Assembly: GCA_021295675.1 (NCBI GenBank)
Contig: JAGWBY010000038.1
Span: forward strand, 1 to 30,744
Origin: Candidatus Latescibacterota bacterium
GTDB lineage: Bacteria; Latescibacterota; UBA2968; UBA8231
Length of the DNA: 30,744 nt
Direction: 5' to 3'
Below are positions 1 through 7,929 of this stretch, one piece after another. The stretch's first letter is position 1. Each line of letters starts with the position of its first letter. Both the position numbers and the translations under genes were made by a program. The notes beneath the pieces are model-generated. The model had not been told where the DNA came from and searched no databases. It saw only the letters and a list, made by a program, of their open reading frames with translations.

Positions 1-474
1 GGGAATGCACCAGGTGTGGAACTTGATGGCCTTGAAGCCTTGGGCGATGAACTCCTCGGCATTCTTCAGATAGGATTCTACATCTTCAAAGAGCGGGGTG
101 CTGGCGTAGGCGGGGATTTTGTCGCGCGCTCCGCCCAATAGCCGGTAGAGCGGCAGGTCTGCGACCTTGCCTGCCAGATCCCACAGAGCAATGTCGATGG
201 CGGCCAACGACTGGGGCGGCAGCGGAAAGACGCGCGGCCTGATCTCGTGCCAGATATGCTCTCGCAAGAGTGGGTCCTTGCCCAGCAGGATGGGGGCTAG
301 GTGGCGTATGGATTCGGCGGTATAGCGCTCGAAGTCATACGAGGTCGCGTTCCAGACGCCTGTATAGATGCGGACGACTGTGTTGGTCGAGTATTGATCC
401 GGCAGGTCGTCCGACCAAGTGAAGCGGTCAACTGGTGGAGCTACGGTGCGTATTTCGACTTTGGTGATGTGCAT
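1..474 (-). CDS. Mandelate racemase/muconate lactonizing enzyme family protein (N-terminal part, runs off the window)
   Basis: This partial gene reads leftward off the window edge; 158 codons are present, starting at ATG (474) behind a GAAAGG ribosome site, 22 bases after the stop of the parvulin gene. It shows the enolase-superfamily N-terminal capping domain (MHITKVEIRTV start), then the entry into the barrel with ALWDLAGK and LYRLLGGARDKIPAYAST, both typical of the MR/MLE subgroup. Such enzymes abstract the alpha-proton of a carboxylate and act as dehydratases, racemases or cycloisomerases on sugar acids and related compounds. The last visible strand reads FKAIKFHTW, so the usual K-x-K catalytic pair appears as K-x-H. 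The metal ligands lie outside the window and the substrate cannot be told. Its position behind a solute-binding protein suggests catabolism of an imported compound. Confidence 0.85.
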   Translation of the reverse strand, partial: MHITKVEIRTVAPPVDRFTWSDDLPDQYSTNTVVRIYTGVWNATSYDFERYTAESIRHLAPILLGKDPLLREHIWHEIRPRVFPLPPQSLAAIDIALWDLAGKVADLPLYRLLGGARDKIPAYASTPLFEDVESYLKNAEEFIAQGFKAIKFHTWCIP

Positions 475-496
475 GGAATACCTTTCGTGGGAATAA

Positions 497-2176
497 TTAT
501 AAGGCGGGTTCGGATGCGAGATGCTCGGGGTATATTTCAATTTGCTCTGCGTACTTCTCCCGCAGTTGGCTTAGAAAAGCTTCAAAGCGCTCTTCAATGC
601 GCTGGCCATTTGCCGAGCGCACCATCTTTTTTACGGTTTGCTGAACCTCGGGATGGGCAAAAGGTAGCAATCGGGCGGGGCGTTGCTCCAGCGTGCGAAA
701 TACGATGTATCCCGGCCAGATTTTTTCGCGCGGCTGGAAATGCACCAAGAAAGGTCCACCGACTTTTCCCACCGGGGTTTTGCGGACCGCCGCCAGCACG
801 GCCGACATGGTGTGCGGGGAGTGGGCGTGTTGTTCGTCTTCCTCGCGGTGGATGTGGTAAATGTTATAGTGAAACCAAGCATCGTGAAAGCGCGGATAAC
901 CTTGGGCCAAAGTCCACATGTCGGTACCCTGGCGCACTTTTTCGGCGACGTCGAGTGCATCTGCTTCATGGTGGAGCAGGATGGCTTCGTAGATGAGCAG
1001 ATCGGGATCGGTAAACCAGGATAGATGCTCCTCGTAATAGGCCCGCATAGTAGCTTCGTTGATAATCGGTGCTTCTGCCTCTAGACGGTGTAACGCTTCG
1101 ATCATTAATACCGATTGACGCTTTTCCAGATAGCGCTTCATCTCGTCGTCGCCGGCTAGCCCGGCCTGCTGAGCGGCTAGCGGCAGCAGTACGGAATCTA
1201 CTGCCGTGCGTCTGGCGTACCGAGCAATACTCGCTGTATCTACGGTTACGGGACGCCGCTGGGATGGGGTTGCTACGAGCCATTGTAGGTACTGCCCAAG
1301 TGTAACCTGTCCTCCTTCGTAGAGTATTAGCTGCTTTGTTGAGTGCTCGTCCCCGTCGAACTCGGGGATACCGTGCGAGGCGGTTTTGCCCAGCTTTACT
1401 AACTGCAACGAGGTTGCTTCGACTAGCCGTAAATTGAACTGCTTTCTGATGTCCGTGCGAAACTCCACCGTGCGCACGGCAAGGCGATCCGCGTAGAGCC
1501 GGTCTTTGATCCTCTTTTTTAAGGACTCATAGGGTAGCGGACGCTCGTCCTCCGCGCGCACGATGTGGAAGTAGCCCTCTCTGCCTTGGAAAGGTGCAGA
1601 CAGTTCATTTGGCTGCATGGAAAAGAGCACCTTGCTGACGGGGCCGAGCATTAAGGACTCGTCCCAGTAGCCGAGGTCGCCTCCTTTATCTGCGGTCTGC
1701 TGGTCTAGGGAAAAGCGACGGGCTAGCTCGGCGAAATCTTCACCGTCTAGGAGCGCTTGGTAGAGCGTTTGCGCCTCCGCTGCTGTTTTCACCATGAGAT
1801 GCCGCCCCCGCACCTCGCGCTTGGTGCGCAGGTCGCTGTTTTCGTAATAGGTTCTGATCTCTGCGTCAGAGACCATTATTTGGCTTTTAACTTCCCTTTC
1901 GATGAGGCGTTCTACGGCCCGTTGTTGGCGCACGCGTTCTAAGTTGGATAGGACCTGTGCGCTTTTATCCAGTTCTCTGTTCCTAGCTTCCAAAAACAGC
2001 AATTCGCGATTGATAAGCGTCTCTAGGACATCTTGCTTTGATTGTTTTTGCTCCAACTTGTCCCAGACCCGTTCCACCTGATCGATTGCGATGGTGCGGT
2101 CGGCGATGCGCGCTGCTACAGAATGGTTCTCTGCGCATCCCAAGAGGATGCCGAACAAAAGGACTGCGATTATCAC
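497..2176 (-). CDS. SurA-like peptidylprolyl isomerase lipoprotein with parvulin domain
   Basis: A 559-residue protein starting at GTG (2176), with GTGGAGAAG eight bases upstream as ribosome site. The first 14 residues are a lipoprotein signal ending in LLGC (lipidated Cys14; Ala at +2 suggests outer-membrane sorting). A helical chaperone-like region (about 20-115) is followed by a clear rotamase domain at about 121-212: GRHLMVKT, GEDFAELARRFSLD, KGGDLGYW, and PFQGREGYFHIVR. Residues about 373-495 look like a second, diverged parvulin-like domain (YYEEHLSWF, VGGPFLVHF, WPGYIVFRTLEQRP), giving a SurA/PrsA-like plan. It probably folds outer-membrane or secreted proteins in the periplasm, which fits the many exported proteins nearby. 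It lies 81 bases after the solute-binding gene and just ahead of the MR/MLE gene, so the three may be one operon. Confidence 0.85.
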   Translation of the reverse strand: MIIAVLLFGILLGCAENHSVAARIADRTIAIDQVERVWDKLEQKQSKQDVLETLINRELLFLEARNRELDKSAQVLSNLERVRQQRAVERLIEREVKSQIMVSDAEIRTYYENSDLRTKREVRGRHLMVKTAAEAQTLYQALLDGEDFAELARRFSLDQQTADKGGDLGYWDESLMLGPVSKVLFSMQPNELSAPFQGREGYFHIVRAEDERPLPYESLKKRIKDRLYADRLAVRTVEFRTDIRKQFNLRLVEATSLQLVKLGKTASHGIPEFDGDEHSTKQLILYEGGQVTLGQYLQWLVATPSQRRPVTVDTASIARYARRTAVDSVLLPLAAQQAGLAGDDEMKRYLEKRQSVLMIEALHRLEAEAPIINEATMRAYYEEHLSWFTDPDLLIYEAILLHHEADALDVAEKVRQGTDMWTLAQGYPRFHDAWFHYNIYHIHREEDEQHAHSPHTMSAVLAAVRKTPVGKVGGPFLVHFQPREKIWPGYIVFRTLEQRPARLLPFAHPEVQQTVKKMVRSANGQRIEERFEAFLSQLREKYAEQIEIYPEHLASEPAL

Positions 2177-2257
2177 TATAGCTTCTCCACAGCTCAGGAG
2201 TGTACGGGGAGGGTAAGGACGAGGTAGAAGTTCTTGGTGAGGGGTGAAGTTGACAAT

Positions 2258-3988
2258 TTATTGCACAGGTTCGAGTTCGAGGAGAACCAGTAGCCAAGTG
2301 CGCGCCCAGTAGGCGCTGTTGATATAAGGCGTCTCCGCGGTGGGCCAGTTCTGCCAGTAGGTTTCGTTGTGGGGAATTCTGTGGTACCACTGGAGCAGTG
2401 GAATCGAGGGCAACTCGCGCAGCCAGATTTCCATGGCTTGGCGAAAGAGTTCGAGTAGTTGCGGATCGTCGGGTGCCGTGCCGGCCATGCGATCGATGAT
2501 TTGGTCGAAGCGGTCGTTTTGCCAGCGCCAGAAGTAGATAGCGGCTGTGCCGGTAGGTTGCACGTAGCGGCTGTGATAGAGTCTGAGGGTAAAGTACGGA
2601 TCGCGCACGCTGCCCGCATTGCCGATCAGAAAGGCCCGGGCGTCGCCCACGGTCATGCGGGTGTAATAATCGGAAGTCATTCTGAAACCAGCATCGAAAC
2701 CGGCGCGGCGTAGCTGTTCGACCAACACGGGGACGATGTCGTGAAGATTTGGATGCAGGTCGATGGTGATTTTGAACGGCGTGCCTTCCTTGGTCCAGAT
2801 GCCTTTTTCGAGGGACCAGCCTTGGCGTTGCATGATCTCCGTGGTCTTGGCCGGGTCGTGTGTGCCGACTGGATAGCGGGCGAGCAAATCCTCGATCTGG
2901 TCGGTAAAACGGCGCAGAGGCGGAAAATCTGGAAAGGGCAGCAGGGAATAGGTTCCCGCGCCCTGCCAACCGACCTCGACGAGTTGCTGCCGATCAATGG
3001 CGTGGTTGATGGCCCAGCGAATTTCCGCATCCGCAAACGGCGCTTCTAAGTTGTTAAAGCCCAAGGCGGTGGGCCACCAATCGAGATAGCCGTAGGGTGG
3101 TTCCCGACCAGTCCAAGTGGATACGGCGGGATTCTGGTCGAGAATGGTCTTGATGTTGGACGGGCGCAGGTCCAGACAGGTATCCATTTGGTTGCTGATC
3201 AGCAGTTGCACTCTTTTGTCTTCGTCCATGTAGGGCAGATAAATCAGGCGTTCTACGCGGGGGAGTCGGCGAAAGCCTATCTCAGCCGCCCACCAGTCTT
3301 GCCGCAGATCCCAAATTCGCTGTTGAGGCTCGGAACGGACGAGCCGGTAGGGGCCGCTGACTACGGGCCAGCCGCGTTGGAGATCTAGATTGGCAAAGGT
3401 TTTGGCGTCTTTTCCCTCCCAGATATGCTTGGGGACAATGGGGATGCCGTTGCCGAAATTGTTGGTCAAATACTCGAATACGAAGCGCGGATTTGGCGAT
3501 TTTAGCGCGATTTTCGCCTGTAGGTCATCTACGACGCTGGCTTCTGCGACCCATAGCTCCATATCGACCGAGGCGTTGAGGACTGGGGCGTTCTGTTTGA
3601 GCATGTCGATTGTGAATACCAAATCGGCCGCAGTCCAAGGCGTGCCGTCACTCCACTTTACTCCTTCTCTGAGGTGGATAGTTACTTCGGTGAAGTCGTC
3701 GTTGTACTCGTGGCCGGTGGCGATCCAGGGTATGAGGTTTTGTTCTGTGCCATAGGGGTTGTAGAAGTAGAGCGGTTCGTAGAGGAAGTTGTGGCCGGTG
3801 CTGGAGATGCTGCCGGGGAGAAAAGGGTTGAAAGAATCGTAGTCTTGGATCTGGCCGGCGCAGGTGTTGGGCGGCGTGCAGTTCATTATGAGCGAGCGGT
3901 TGCGGGGCACGTCCGCCCCGTCGTTGATCTCGCCGCAAGCAAAGAGCAGGCAGCAGGCCAGCAAGCCGCTTAGCACGCAGTTAAACAT
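2258..3988 (-). CDS. ABC transporter solute-binding lipoprotein, family 5 (oligopeptide/dipeptide type)
   Basis: A 576-residue protein starting at ATG (3988) with GGAG about ten bases upstream. The signal ends in LLFAC, so Cys18 is the likely lipidated residue. The mature part has the family-5 extracellular binding-protein hallmarks: FNPFLPG and FLYEPLYFYNPYG (about 53-80), the signature stretch LREGVKWSDGTPWTAADLVF (about 106-125), and later IRWAINHAIDRQQLVEVGW. Family members capture oligopeptides, nickel or oligosaccharides and deliver them to an ABC permease. No permease or ATPase gene is in the window, so it is either an orphan or served by genes upstream. The gene is first in a minus-strand run with the parvulin and MR/MLE genes, so an organic acid or sugar-type ligand is possible, but this is inference. 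Confidence 0.9.
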   Translation of the reverse strand: MFNCVLSGLLACCLLFACGEINDGADVPRNRSLIMNCTPPNTCAGQIQDYDSFNPFLPGSISSTGHNFLYEPLYFYNPYGTEQNLIPWIATGHEYNDDFTEVTIHLREGVKWSDGTPWTAADLVFTIDMLKQNAPVLNASVDMELWVAEASVVDDLQAKIALKSPNPRFVFEYLTNNFGNGIPIVPKHIWEGKDAKTFANLDLQRGWPVVSGPYRLVRSEPQQRIWDLRQDWWAAEIGFRRLPRVERLIYLPYMDEDKRVQLLISNQMDTCLDLRPSNIKTILDQNPAVSTWTGREPPYGYLDWWPTALGFNNLEAPFADAEIRWAINHAIDRQQLVEVGWQGAGTYSLLPFPDFPPLRRFTDQIEDLLARYPVGTHDPAKTTEIMQRQGWSLEKGIWTKEGTPFKITIDLHPNLHDIVPVLVEQLRRAGFDAGFRMTSDYYTRMTVGDARAFLIGNAGSVRDPYFTLRLYHSRYVQPTGTAAIYFWRWQNDRFDQIIDRMAGTAPDDPQLLELFRQAMEIWLRELPSIPLLQWYHRIPHNETYWQNWPTAETPYINSAYWARTWLLVLLELEPVQ

Positions 3989-4050
3989 GGGGTACAGTCT
4001 CCATATACCAATCGCCGTAAAAGTTGACTTCCACTATGCTATTAAATACC

Positions 4051-4080
4051 TTGAACGGGCAAAAGGGCGCATGGTATAAC
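4051..4080 (+). promoter_or_regulatory. Putative sigma70-type promoter for the CBM9-like gene
   Basis: TTGAAC (4051-4056) and TATAAC (4075-4080) are each one base from the sigma70 consensus, with an 18-base spacer. It faces the leader ORF and the CBM9-like gene and lies in the gap between divergent transcription units. Whether this phylum uses that consensus unchanged is assumed. Confidence 0.4.
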
Positions 4081-4100
4081 TCTTCAAAAAGGAGGTTTTA

Positions 4101-4154
4101 GTGGTTAGTAGAACGAGCATATATGACAAACAAAACAGTCAATTTACTCTCTAA
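4101..4154 (+). CDS. Putative 17-residue leader peptide
   Basis: A short ORF beginning with GTG, preceded by a near-perfect ribosome site (AAAAAGGAGG, 4086-4095, five bases before the start) and ending in TAA at 4152-4154. The peptide would be MVSRTSIYDKQNSQFTL. The stop codon overlaps the first base of the second ribosome site (AAAAGGAGG, 4153-4161) that serves the CBM9-like gene at 4168. Two strong ribosome sites in a row with a tiny ORF exactly between them is the layout of a translated leader or coupling device. No run of one regulatory amino acid is visible, so classical attenuation is not indicated. It could also be a chance ORF. Confidence 0.4.
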   Translation: MVSRTSIYDKQNSQFTL

Positions 4155-4167
4155 AAGGAGGCTAACT

Positions 4168-5076
4168 ATGAGAATCCTTGCTGTTTTTGGCGTTTTGCTA
4201 TTGGCTACGAGCACGTGCTTTGCGCACAGCAACGCCAATGGTTTTGGATATTTCGCTTTGGAATGGCCCGCGGATGTGACGTATGTCGCCGATGGTGAGG
4301 ACGGAGATTGGGCGTGGTACGATCCCAATTTTATCGTCACTCCCGACGAAATGGGCGAGGTCGTACAGCAGGTGATTCCAGATAAGAGCGATATCGATGT
4401 TTCCATCAGGACCGCTTGGACGCAGGCACCCGACAACCGCATCTATGGCTTTGTGCGGGTGACGGATGATTCTTTGCACGCGGCCGAAACGGATCCGGAA
4501 AACGGGTGGTTTGAGGACGATCTCGAAATTATTACCGACGGCGACCACAGCGGTGGCCCGTACCGCGATCCGAACCAAGTGAACGCGCAGCAGTGGACCA
4601 TGCACGTGCAGGTGCCCGGTGGGTATTCGACGCCTTACGGCAACGGCACGACTTGGTTGCGCAAAGACGCCGATCCGGCCAAGCAGTGGGCCACGGCCTA
4701 TATTGAGGCCGATGTCAGTCTCAGCCCTCCCGGCGCTACGCACGGATCGACCAATGTCACCCTCGGCTATGAGTTCGCCATGCCGCTGTGGGTCAACTTG
4801 GAAAACGACGAGGCATCTACCGAACGCGTGGTCCTGCAGCCGGGAATGACCGTTGGTCTTACCTACCAGCTCAACGAGGCCGATACGACGCCGGCTGAGG
4901 GTGCCGCCCGGACGCATCAGCTAGTCACCGGGGATGTCAACGGGGCGCATAGGGATCAGGATTTCGCCTCTGACTTTACCCTACTGACCGTAGGTGAGTA
5001 CACTCGGGGCAGCGATGCTGGCACTGCGGTTGAAGGCAGTACTTGGGGAAAAATTAAGGCTACTTTCGACGAGTAA
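4168..5076 (+). CDS. Secreted CBM9/DOMON-like sugar-binding protein with C-terminal WGxIK tail
   Basis: 302 residues from ATG 4168; this start is chosen over the in-frame ATG at 4123 because AAAAGGAGG sits seven bases upstream and the protein then opens with a clean Sec signal (MRILAVFGVLLLATSTCFAHS). The mature part resembles the carbohydrate-binding module 9/DOMON beta-sandwich: GEDGDWAWYDPNF, then PDNRIYGFVRVTDDSLHA and WFEDDLEIITDGDHSGG. It has the same plan as the gene at 25718: DGDWAWYDP against EDDWGWMEEDF, PDNRIYGFVRV against PDNRVYFFIRV, and DGDHSGG against DADHSGG. The protein ends in a low-complexity linker and the tail STWGKIKATFDE, which is shared with two other window proteins. 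A terminator-like hairpin follows at 5099. The ligand is unknown; the role as a polysaccharide binder is inferred from the fold. Confidence 0.75.
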   Translation: MRILAVFGVLLLATSTCFAHSNANGFGYFALEWPADVTYVADGEDGDWAWYDPNFIVTPDEMGEVVQQVIPDKSDIDVSIRTAWTQAPDNRIYGFVRVTDDSLHAAETDPENGWFEDDLEIITDGDHSGGPYRDPNQVNAQQWTMHVQVPGGYSTPYGNGTTWLRKDADPAKQWATAYIEADVSLSPPGATHGSTNVTLGYEFAMPLWVNLENDEASTERVVLQPGMTVGLTYQLNEADTTPAEGAARTHQLVTGDVNGAHRDQDFASDFTLLTVGEYTRGSDAGTAVEGSTWGKIKATFDE

Positions 5077-5098
5077 CATTGCTCCATTTTATTTTGCC

Positions 5099-5141
5099 GC
5101 GGGGGAGGAGAGGTGTGACTATCTCTGCTCCCCCGCTTTCG
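5099..5141 (+). terminator. Rho-independent terminator-like hairpin after the CBM9-like gene
   Basis: GCGGGGGAG (5099-5107) pairs perfectly with CTCCCCCGC (5128-5136), with further inner GAGA/TCTC pairing, then a T-containing tail. It lies 22 bases after the stop at 5076 and 33 bases before the next start, so it probably separates or attenuates transcription into the lipoprotein gene. Confidence 0.55.
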
Positions 5142-5173
5142 CGTTTTGTGGGACGTTGGGGAAGCGTTTTGCC

Positions 5174-5899
5174 ATGAGTCCATACTTGGGTGTCTTGGTG
5201 CTGCTGGTGTTGGGCGGTTGCGGTCGCTACTTCCCAGGACCGATCGAACCTGCACCCGAAAATAGCCAAGAAGTCTATGCTTCGGTCGAAGACGACGGGA
5301 CCATTATCGCCGTTTTCAACCGCCTCGAAATCTCCCTGCGTCCCATGACGGACGAAGAGCTGAACCGGCAATTCGCCGACTACTCTACGGCGGGTGCCAA
5401 TTCCAAGAATCCATATACTTTTGGCAACTGGAAGCCGCTGGGCGATACCTATACGCCGCCCAAGTACACCGTCTTTTCAGTTCAGGTGAAAAACTACGAG
5501 TATCCCAAGGTCTATCTGGACCCCACCCGCATAACCCTCGTCTCTCAACAGGCTGGCCGCGAGTACGATCCGCTCAACAGAACGGACATTCTCGAATTCT
5601 ATGCTTCCATGATTCCCGGATATGCGGGCAATGCCTACAGCGTCTTCCAAGAGCGCCGGGAGATTCTGACCCGCACTATGTATCTAGGCGAAGACATTTT
5701 CAGCGGCCAGGAAGTCGAGGGATATGTGGTGTTTCCCGCCTTACCCCACGATATCAATGAGTTTACCGTTTACCTCAGCGACGTGGCGATTCGCTTCGAC
5801 TTTAGGCAGCAACCCGTCGAGACTATAGATCTGGCGTATCGCTTCCAGCGCGAGGTATTCAGGGGGTATCAGCCGCCGGCAGATTGGGCGCAGGAATGA
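5174..5899 (+). CDS. Hypothetical lipoprotein
   Basis: 241 residues from ATG 5174. This start gives a short lipoprotein signal (MSPYLGVLVLLVLGGC, Cys16); the frame stays open upstream to 4994 but that part overlaps the CBM9-like gene and its terminator hairpin. The mature protein has no family I recognise. It is rich in beta-type sequence: VDDGTIIAVFNRLEISLRP-like opening, KYTVFSVQVKNYEYPKVYLD, and VEGYVVFPALPHDINEFTVY, which resembles the extracellular beta-sandwich of DUF4352-type proteins only in general style. Its stop (TGA 5897-5899) overlaps the ATG of the discoidin/FlgD-Ig gene as ATGA, so the two are probably translated together and may act as partners at the envelope. Confidence 0.7.
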   Translation: MSPYLGVLVLLVLGGCGRYFPGPIEPAPENSQEVYASVEDDGTIIAVFNRLEISLRPMTDEELNRQFADYSTAGANSKNPYTFGNWKPLGDTYTPPKYTVFSVQVKNYEYPKVYLDPTRITLVSQQAGREYDPLNRTDILEFYASMIPGYAGNAYSVFQERREILTRTMYLGEDIFSGQEVEGYVVFPALPHDINEFTVYLSDVAIRFDFRQQPVETIDLAYRFQREVFRGYQPPADWAQE

Positions 5900-7800
5900 G
5901 ACTGGTGGCGAGCAGGCTCACTTTGTGCGGAGTATGCTGTCTGAGCGCGCCGCTTGAGGCACAGGTCGAAAGCTATAGGGTTGGTGGGGACGGGCTTGCT
6001 TGGGATTCTCAGGCTGCGGTCGCCGGGGGAGTAGATATGCAAAACCCGGCTCTGATTCGTCCCATCGGCTTGGCAGAAACCGACAATATCCTCCGCTCGC
6101 TCGATTGGAGCGATTCACCTACCTTGGACTTTGTCGCCGAAGGCCGTGCCCATATCTGGGACAACGCCGCCATCGAAGGCTCCACTATCGCCTTGGTCGA
6201 TGGCGATGAGCAGACTTCTTCCGGCGACCGCTTCAAAGGGCTGGGCACCGATCAGACCGGTCGCATCTTTTTTTTAGACTTAGGGGCTTCTTTTCCGGTC
6301 AATCGCTTGGTCTACTTCCCCAGTCCGTCTTTTCCCGACGACTTCCCTAGGGCCTTTGAACTTTCGGTGAACGATGGCCGCGACTATACCCAACAAGGCG
6401 AGCCGCGCTATCAGGTTTTGAAACGCGTTGATCTACAGACCGAGCCGAGGACGGTAATTGACTTTCCAGTGCAGCTAATCCGCTTTATCAGGCTGCGCAT
6501 CCTGTCGCCCAATCCGTTTGAAATAGCGGAAATCCAAGCCTTTGGCACGGGTTTTGTGCCCAAGGGCACGTATATTTCCAAGCTCATTGAATTGCCCACA
6601 GCAGCGATCCTCGGCGCGCTCTCCGTCAAAGCCACTAAGTTGCGCCGACAGCCGGACGGCGTCCTGCTGCCGACAGCGGCCGCCGCCGCGTCTGTGGATC
6701 TGACCTTGCGCAACGGCACGGACGAGACCCCCTTGGTCCATTTTGAAATTGTCGATCGCGAGACGGGTTCGGAGCAGCCCACGACCGCAGACGCCTATGC
6801 CAAGCTGGCGGAGGATTTTCGCGGTTCCATCCTCGACGATGCCGAAAACTGGACTTGGAAGAATCCGATCCGCATTGATTCGACGGGGACTTTTACCTAT
6901 CCCCTCGAACTGCCCGGTCCGAGGCGGTATTTTGATTTCCAGCTCTTTTTTCGCGGCACTTCTACCGATCTAGTTCAGATAGACAGCCTAGCTATTAGCT
7001 ACTCACTGCCGCTAGCCGACCGCGCCGTAGGCGAGGTGGCTGTTCTCGCAGATCCGTTTCCCGTAGGTGGTATAGTTGCGGTGCCAGCAGGACGAGACAC
7101 CCTTTTTACCTATGACATTCGGGCAGAATTTGGCAGTGATGCGCAGGTTGGGTTTGATGGCTTGCACATCGCAACCCAGACCGAACCGACGTTGCTCAAA
7201 TTTGAGATGGGGGAGCCGCTCGTCGAGGTAGTGCCCGACAGCGTCCACGCGGATGCGCAGGGGCTGATGCTATACTTCCCATCGAACCGGGTCACGCCGA
7301 GCAACAACCAGCCACTGCGCGTTACTTTTCGTACGGCTATTCTGGTCTATGCCACTGATTTGGTGAGCCACCTAATCGACTCTGGGGGGCGTTTGCCCCA
7401 GCCGGTTGCGGCCGGCGATGCCAGTTCGAGTGTTGGCACCAACACCAACCGAGTCTTTTTCTCCAATGCCGCAGGGGGTGGGATTTTATCCGCGATGCAG
7501 GTCGTACCGGCGATATGTACGCCCAATGGGGACGGCGTCAACGAAGAGAGTCGCATTGTGTTCCAAATTCTGCGTTTGGTGCAAGAAGTCGATTTCTCCA
7601 TTGGGATCTACGATTTGGCTGGACGCCGGGTGCGTCAGCTATTTGTCGCTGCCTTGGCTGCCGGAGCCTACGAGCACACTTGGGATGGCCGCGATGCGAC
7701 CGGTGAGCTGGTGCCTCCGGGGGCTTATATCGCGCGCATTGCGGCTGAGACCGAATCGGGGGAAGAGGTGTTGGCTAGGACGCTCGGCGTGGCGTATTGA
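5896..7800 (+). CDS. Secreted discoidin-like protein with C-terminal FlgD-type Ig domain (paralogue 1)
   Basis: 634 residues from ATG 5896, which overlaps the preceding stop (ATGA); an in-frame TTG at 5884 is less likely. A signal peptide (about 1-22, ...SAPLEAQ) is followed by a discoidin/F5-F8-like sandwich at about 90-220 (STIALVDGDEQTSS, RIFFLDLGASFPVNRLVYFP, IRFIRLRILSPNPFEIAEI). A middle beta-rich region (about 370-520) contains RAVGEVAVL, FTYDIRAEFG and GDASSSVGTN, which recurs in the genes at 11309 and 26707. The last 95 residues are a FlgD-type Ig/gliding-motility-like domain: CTPNGDGVNEES, IYDLAGRRVRQL, TWDGRDATGELVPPGAY. The chain ends LGVAY. Such domains often end exported proteins in this kind of bacterium. 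It probably binds glycans or assembles at the cell surface; the exact role is unknown. Confidence 0.8.
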   Translation: MRLVASRLTLCGVCCLSAPLEAQVESYRVGGDGLAWDSQAAVAGGVDMQNPALIRPIGLAETDNILRSLDWSDSPTLDFVAEGRAHIWDNAAIEGSTIALVDGDEQTSSGDRFKGLGTDQTGRIFFLDLGASFPVNRLVYFPSPSFPDDFPRAFELSVNDGRDYTQQGEPRYQVLKRVDLQTEPRTVIDFPVQLIRFIRLRILSPNPFEIAEIQAFGTGFVPKGTYISKLIELPTAAILGALSVKATKLRRQPDGVLLPTAAAAASVDLTLRNGTDETPLVHFEIVDRETGSEQPTTADAYAKLAEDFRGSILDDAENWTWKNPIRIDSTGTFTYPLELPGPRRYFDFQLFFRGTSTDLVQIDSLAISYSLPLADRAVGEVAVLADPFPVGGIVAVPAGRDTLFTYDIRAEFGSDAQVGFDGLHIATQTEPTLLKFEMGEPLVEVVPDSVHADAQGLMLYFPSNRVTPSNNQPLRVTFRTAILVYATDLVSHLIDSGGRLPQPVAAGDASSSVGTNTNRVFFSNAAGGGILSAMQVVPAICTPNGDGVNEESRIVFQILRLVQEVDFSIGIYDLAGRRVRQLFVAALAAGAYEHTWDGRDATGELVPPGAYIARIAAETESGEEVLARTLGVAY

Positions 7801-7846
7801 ATTTAACTGCCGCTGATCTCACCGACTGCTTTGCGTTCGTCGTGAT

Positions 7847-7875
7847 TTGTAAGTCAATCAGGTTTATGCTAAAAT
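7847..7875 (+). promoter_or_regulatory. Putative sigma70-type promoter for the TolB-like gene
   Basis: TTGTAA (7847-7852) and TAAAAT (7870-7875) with a 17-base spacer lie in the 129-base gap before the TolB-like gene, about 55 bases ahead of its ATG. The surrounding AT-rich sequence contrasts with the GC-rich genes. Assigned by consensus only. Confidence 0.35.
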
Positions 7876-7929
7876 ATCTAGCGACAAATGACACCTCACC
7901 CAACTCACAAATTTGCAAGGAGCCATGTT

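Noticed and set aside
301..996. 231-codon plus-strand open frame
   Set aside because: It covers the opposite strand of the MR/MLE and parvulin genes and has no recognisable protein pattern.
1983..2969. 328-codon open frame on the minus strand overlapping the solute-binding and parvulin genes
   Set aside because: It is rich in Arg, Pro and His, as expected for a frame-shifted reading of GC-rich coding DNA, and crosses two clear genes.
4024..4050. TTGACT followed by AT-rich sequence as an alternative promoter
   Set aside because: No acceptable -10 box lies 16-18 bases downstream; the TTGAAC/TATAAC pair next to it is better.
4198..4917. 239-codon open frame antisense to the CBM9-like gene
   Set aside because: No start signal and no recognisable domain; the plus-strand gene has a signal peptide, ribosome site and paralogue.
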